Shown here piece after piece: positions 62,271-64,000 of a stretch of 64,000 bases of DNA. The position numbers and the translations under genes were made by a program. Each line of letters starts with the position of its first letter. The stretch's first letter is position 1. This DNA is from Saprospiraceae bacterium (lineage in GTDB: Bacteria > Bacteroidota > Bacteroidia > Chitinophagales > Saprospiraceae): contig JANQPA010000004.1 of the NCBI GenBank assembly GCA_028285545.1, forward strand, positions 36,090-100,089. The letters run 5' to 3'. The notes under the pieces are model-generated. The model saw nothing but the letters and a program-made list of their open reading frames with translations. It had not been told where the DNA came from and ran no database searches.

Positions 62271-63773
62271 TCACCCTTTTTTTCTAGGGGATCTTTCTGC
62301 CATTATTATATCATTTTCAATACTGTATTTATAGGTATCAAATTTCTCCATAAGCATACCTAGTTTATCTTCTTCCTTTCCTAAAAGATTATTGACCTCA
62401 TAAGGATCATTTGCAATGTTGAACAGAAATACCGGGTTTTCATTCTGGTCAATTATCAATTTCCAGTCTCCGTCTCGGATAGCCCATTCATTTATAGGAT
62501 CATCTTGGCCTTTCATGTCAATAGTCCAGATCATAGGATTTCTACGAACGAAGTCCTCCCCTCTCATAGTTTCTACAATGGACTGACCATCAATGATACG
62601 ATCAGAAGGAGTTTCAAAATCCATCAATTCTGACAGGGTAGACATCCAATCGAGTCCGTAGACAGGGGTATTAGATGTTTGAGCCTCTTCGATCAGTGGC
62701 GGATACCTAATAATTGCAGGTACACGTATACCTCCCTCAAGAAGATTGTCTTTTCTGCCCCGCAGGCCTCCAGTTTCCCCTGCCATATTTAGTTCCCAAG
62801 GCTTCCTGGCTTCCCGAGTAACAGGTCCATTATCTGAAGTGAATATTACAATAGTGTTCTCGATTACTCCCATCGTCTTTAACTTATCTATTATTCTTCC
62901 CACCTGTGCATCAAGAAAACTGATATTAGCATAATATTCTCCTTGTCCTCTGTAAGGCTGATTAACCCAGTCCCAATGATATAGATCTGGATTATCTTTC
63001 GCAAAATCGGTTATATAATCGCTGTACAACTTACGATGTTTCTCTGGGGAAGCTATAGGAGTATGGACTTCGGTGAAAGAAACATATGTAAAGAAGGGGG
63101 TATCTTTTTCGAGTCTGTCAAGCCAGGCAATAGTTTCATCGGCTACTAATTCACCGCTAAATTTATTGGTTTCTCCAACAGGACTGCCATTAAGCCAAAA
63201 ATTATCTGGATATAACTTTCCTTTTCTCAGGCCGCCATTTGGAGGTATGGTTTCTACTTTCTTGTTTTGGGCCCATCCTCCGTGAATAACATAACTATAA
63301 TCAAAACCCATATCCTGCGGTTGAGGATGCCCCTCCATTTCAGCTCCACCATTCAGATGAAGTTTTCCTATGACCGATGTTTTATACCCTTTTGCTTTTA
63401 ATTGGTGAGCAATGGTAATTTCATTTTCACCTAAATGCACATTTTCGCCAGGCGGGATCCATGATCGAATACCCGTTCTATAAGGAGTACGACCTGTAAG
63501 TATTCCTGCACGGGAGGGGGAACACAATGGTGCAGGCGCATAATAAGCAGTGTACTTTATCCCCTCATCAGCCAATTGATCAATATTGGGTGATTTGACT
63601 ATGGGGTGACCATAACAAGCTAAATCTCCGAAACCAAGATCATCAGCCAATATCAAAACAAGATTGGGAGGATTTATTTCTTTTTCTTGTGTAATTGGCG
63701 AGCAAGCCAAATTCGATAGGAAAAGTATGAACAAAGCCATTAATTTAATATTGCCATTCTTGCTTGTTCGCAT
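62271..63773 (-). CDS. Lipoprotein sulfatase (arylsulfatase family, formylglycine-dependent)
   Basis: The 500 aa protein has a lipobox NLAC (Cys24), metal ligands in ILADDLGFGD (Asp44/45) and the activation motif CSPSRAG (Cys84) followed by LTGRTPYRTG. Cys84 would be converted to formylglycine by a maturase encoded elsewhere. HVHLGENE and IVFTSDNGP regions complete the active site of S1-family sulfatases. Such enzymes remove sulfate from carbohydrates. With the GH2 enzyme 3.3 kb away, it suggests use of sulfated glycans, but no transport genes are nearby. Confidence 0.9.
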   Translation of the reverse strand: MRTSKNGNIKLMALFILFLSNLACSPITQEKEINPPNLVLILADDLGFGDLACYGHPIVKSPNIDQLADEGIKYTAYYAPAPLCSPSRAGILTGRTPYRTGIRSWIPPGENVHLGENEITIAHQLKAKGYKTSVIGKLHLNGGAEMEGHPQPQDMGFDYSYVIHGGWAQNKKVETIPPNGGLRKGKLYPDNFWLNGSPVGETNKFSGELVADETIAWLDRLEKDTPFFTYVSFTEVHTPIASPEKHRKLYSDYITDFAKDNPDLYHWDWVNQPYRGQGEYYANISFLDAQVGRIIDKLKTMGVIENTIVIFTSDNGPVTREARKPWELNMAGETGGLRGRKDNLLEGGIRVPAIIRYPPLIEEAQTSNTPVYGLDWMSTLSELMDFETPSDRIIDGQSIVETMRGEDFVRRNPMIWTIDMKGQDDPINEWAIRDGDWKLIIDQNENPVFLFNIANDPYEVNNLLGKEEDKLGMLMEKFDTYKYSIENDIIMAERSPRKKG

Positions 63774-63866
63774 TGGATAAATAATTTGTAATCATTTAGT
63801 AATCACCCTCCGCTATACCTGAAGTAGGTGTTGTTGCATGGATAAATAAAATTTGGATTGATTATT

Positions 63867-63980
63867 GATAACTAAGCCCGAAATGGAATGTAGGGATTGG
63901 TAAGCTATTGGTTCGCAAAGGCTTACCAATCTTTCCAAGCGTATTGATTACCCATAAGTTTTCAAGTTCTTTGACATATT
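63867..63980. repeat. REP-like hairpin element, copy C (extended form)
   Basis: The core is 63867-63905 (GATAACTAAGCCC, 13-nt loop, GGGATTGGTAAGC). A second GCTTACCAAT at 63921-63930 pairs perfectly with ATTGGTAAGC at 63896-63905. TTCAAGTTCTTTGACATATT (63961-63980) matches the distal part of copies A and D. It lies upstream of the sulfatase at the window edge. Confidence 0.75.
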
Positions 63981-64000
63981 GAATGTAATAATTTGTATTA

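Noticed and set aside
56524..63773. Polysaccharide utilisation locus
   Set aside because: A GH2 enzyme and a sulfatase are present, but no SusC/SusD pair, hybrid two-component system or other carbohydrate genes lie between or near them.

Overview
The window is about 64 kb of AT-rich DNA with the hallmarks of a chromosome of a free-living Bacteroidota bacterium, most likely of the Saprospiria/Cytophagia type (inference). The clues are FtsX-family permeases with the N-terminal permease prefix domain, DUF6090 and DUF6624 proteins, membrane-anchored AraC regulators, many lipoproteins, a TlpA/DUF4369-type thioredoxin, and a DUF4982-type GH2 enzyme next to lipoprotein sulfatase genes. There is no rRNA, tRNA, CRISPR array, transposase, integrase or phage gene that I can see.

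Layout. 1-13.6 kb: mostly plus-strand metabolic and hydrolytic genes (saccharopine-dehydrogenase-like oxidoreductase, serine hydrolase, gamma-glutamyltransferase, DoxX, AraC, a TPR/prolyl-oligopeptidase-like hydrolase, GNAT, DUF6090, Crp, alpha/beta hydrolase), with one divergent NHL-repeat gene. 13.8-19.9 kb: two tandem-duplicated 875-877 aa permeases and one PadR regulator, both units preceded by the same 73-nt control region. 19.9-22.4 kb: a MORN-SurE fusion and a membrane LytTR regulator (minus). 22.4-27 kb: a candidate sigma-54 small RNA, a REP-like hairpin, AraC, a serine hydrolase and an amidohydrolase interrupted by an in-frame TGA. 27-32.2 kb: a large membrane glycosyltransferase-like protein flanked by a repeat, a Crp regulator, a second copy of the sigma-54 small RNA, and a sigma factor with two HTH modules plus its TPR-bearing anti-sigma partner. 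32.2-38.2 kb: reductase, truncated DUF6090, CPBP protease, FtsX permease, AraC. 38.3-63.8 kb: almost entirely minus strand, with MBL hydrolase, Crp, serine hydrolases, a four-gene TPR/DUF6624/SRPBCC/S41 cluster, TlpA-like thioredoxin, AraC, TraB-like, VOC, DUF4332, GH2 beta-galactosidase-like, DUF6090 and sulfatase genes.

Themes. The region is rich in regulators (five AraC, three Crp/Fnr, one LytTR, one PadR, one sigma/anti-sigma pair) and in class-C beta-lactamase-like serine hydrolases (five). It has few obvious multi-gene pathways, so it reads as accessory, duplicated sensor and surface-hydrolase content.

The most interesting structure is non-coding. (1) Two near-identical minus-strand units each have a near-consensus -24/-12 sigma-54 promoter followed by a 58-67 nt RNA ending in an intrinsic terminator, and each lies just upstream of a regulator gene. 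(2) A 39-nt hairpin family with 13-13-13 architecture is present in four intergenic copies. (3) There are several long perfect or near-perfect inverted repeats. (4) A five-tract G-quadruplex repeat starts at a stop codon. (5) A repeat-like GC-rich island is translated inside the signal peptide of an S41 protease. All function statements rest on reading motifs by eye. No database search, folding or alignment program was run.
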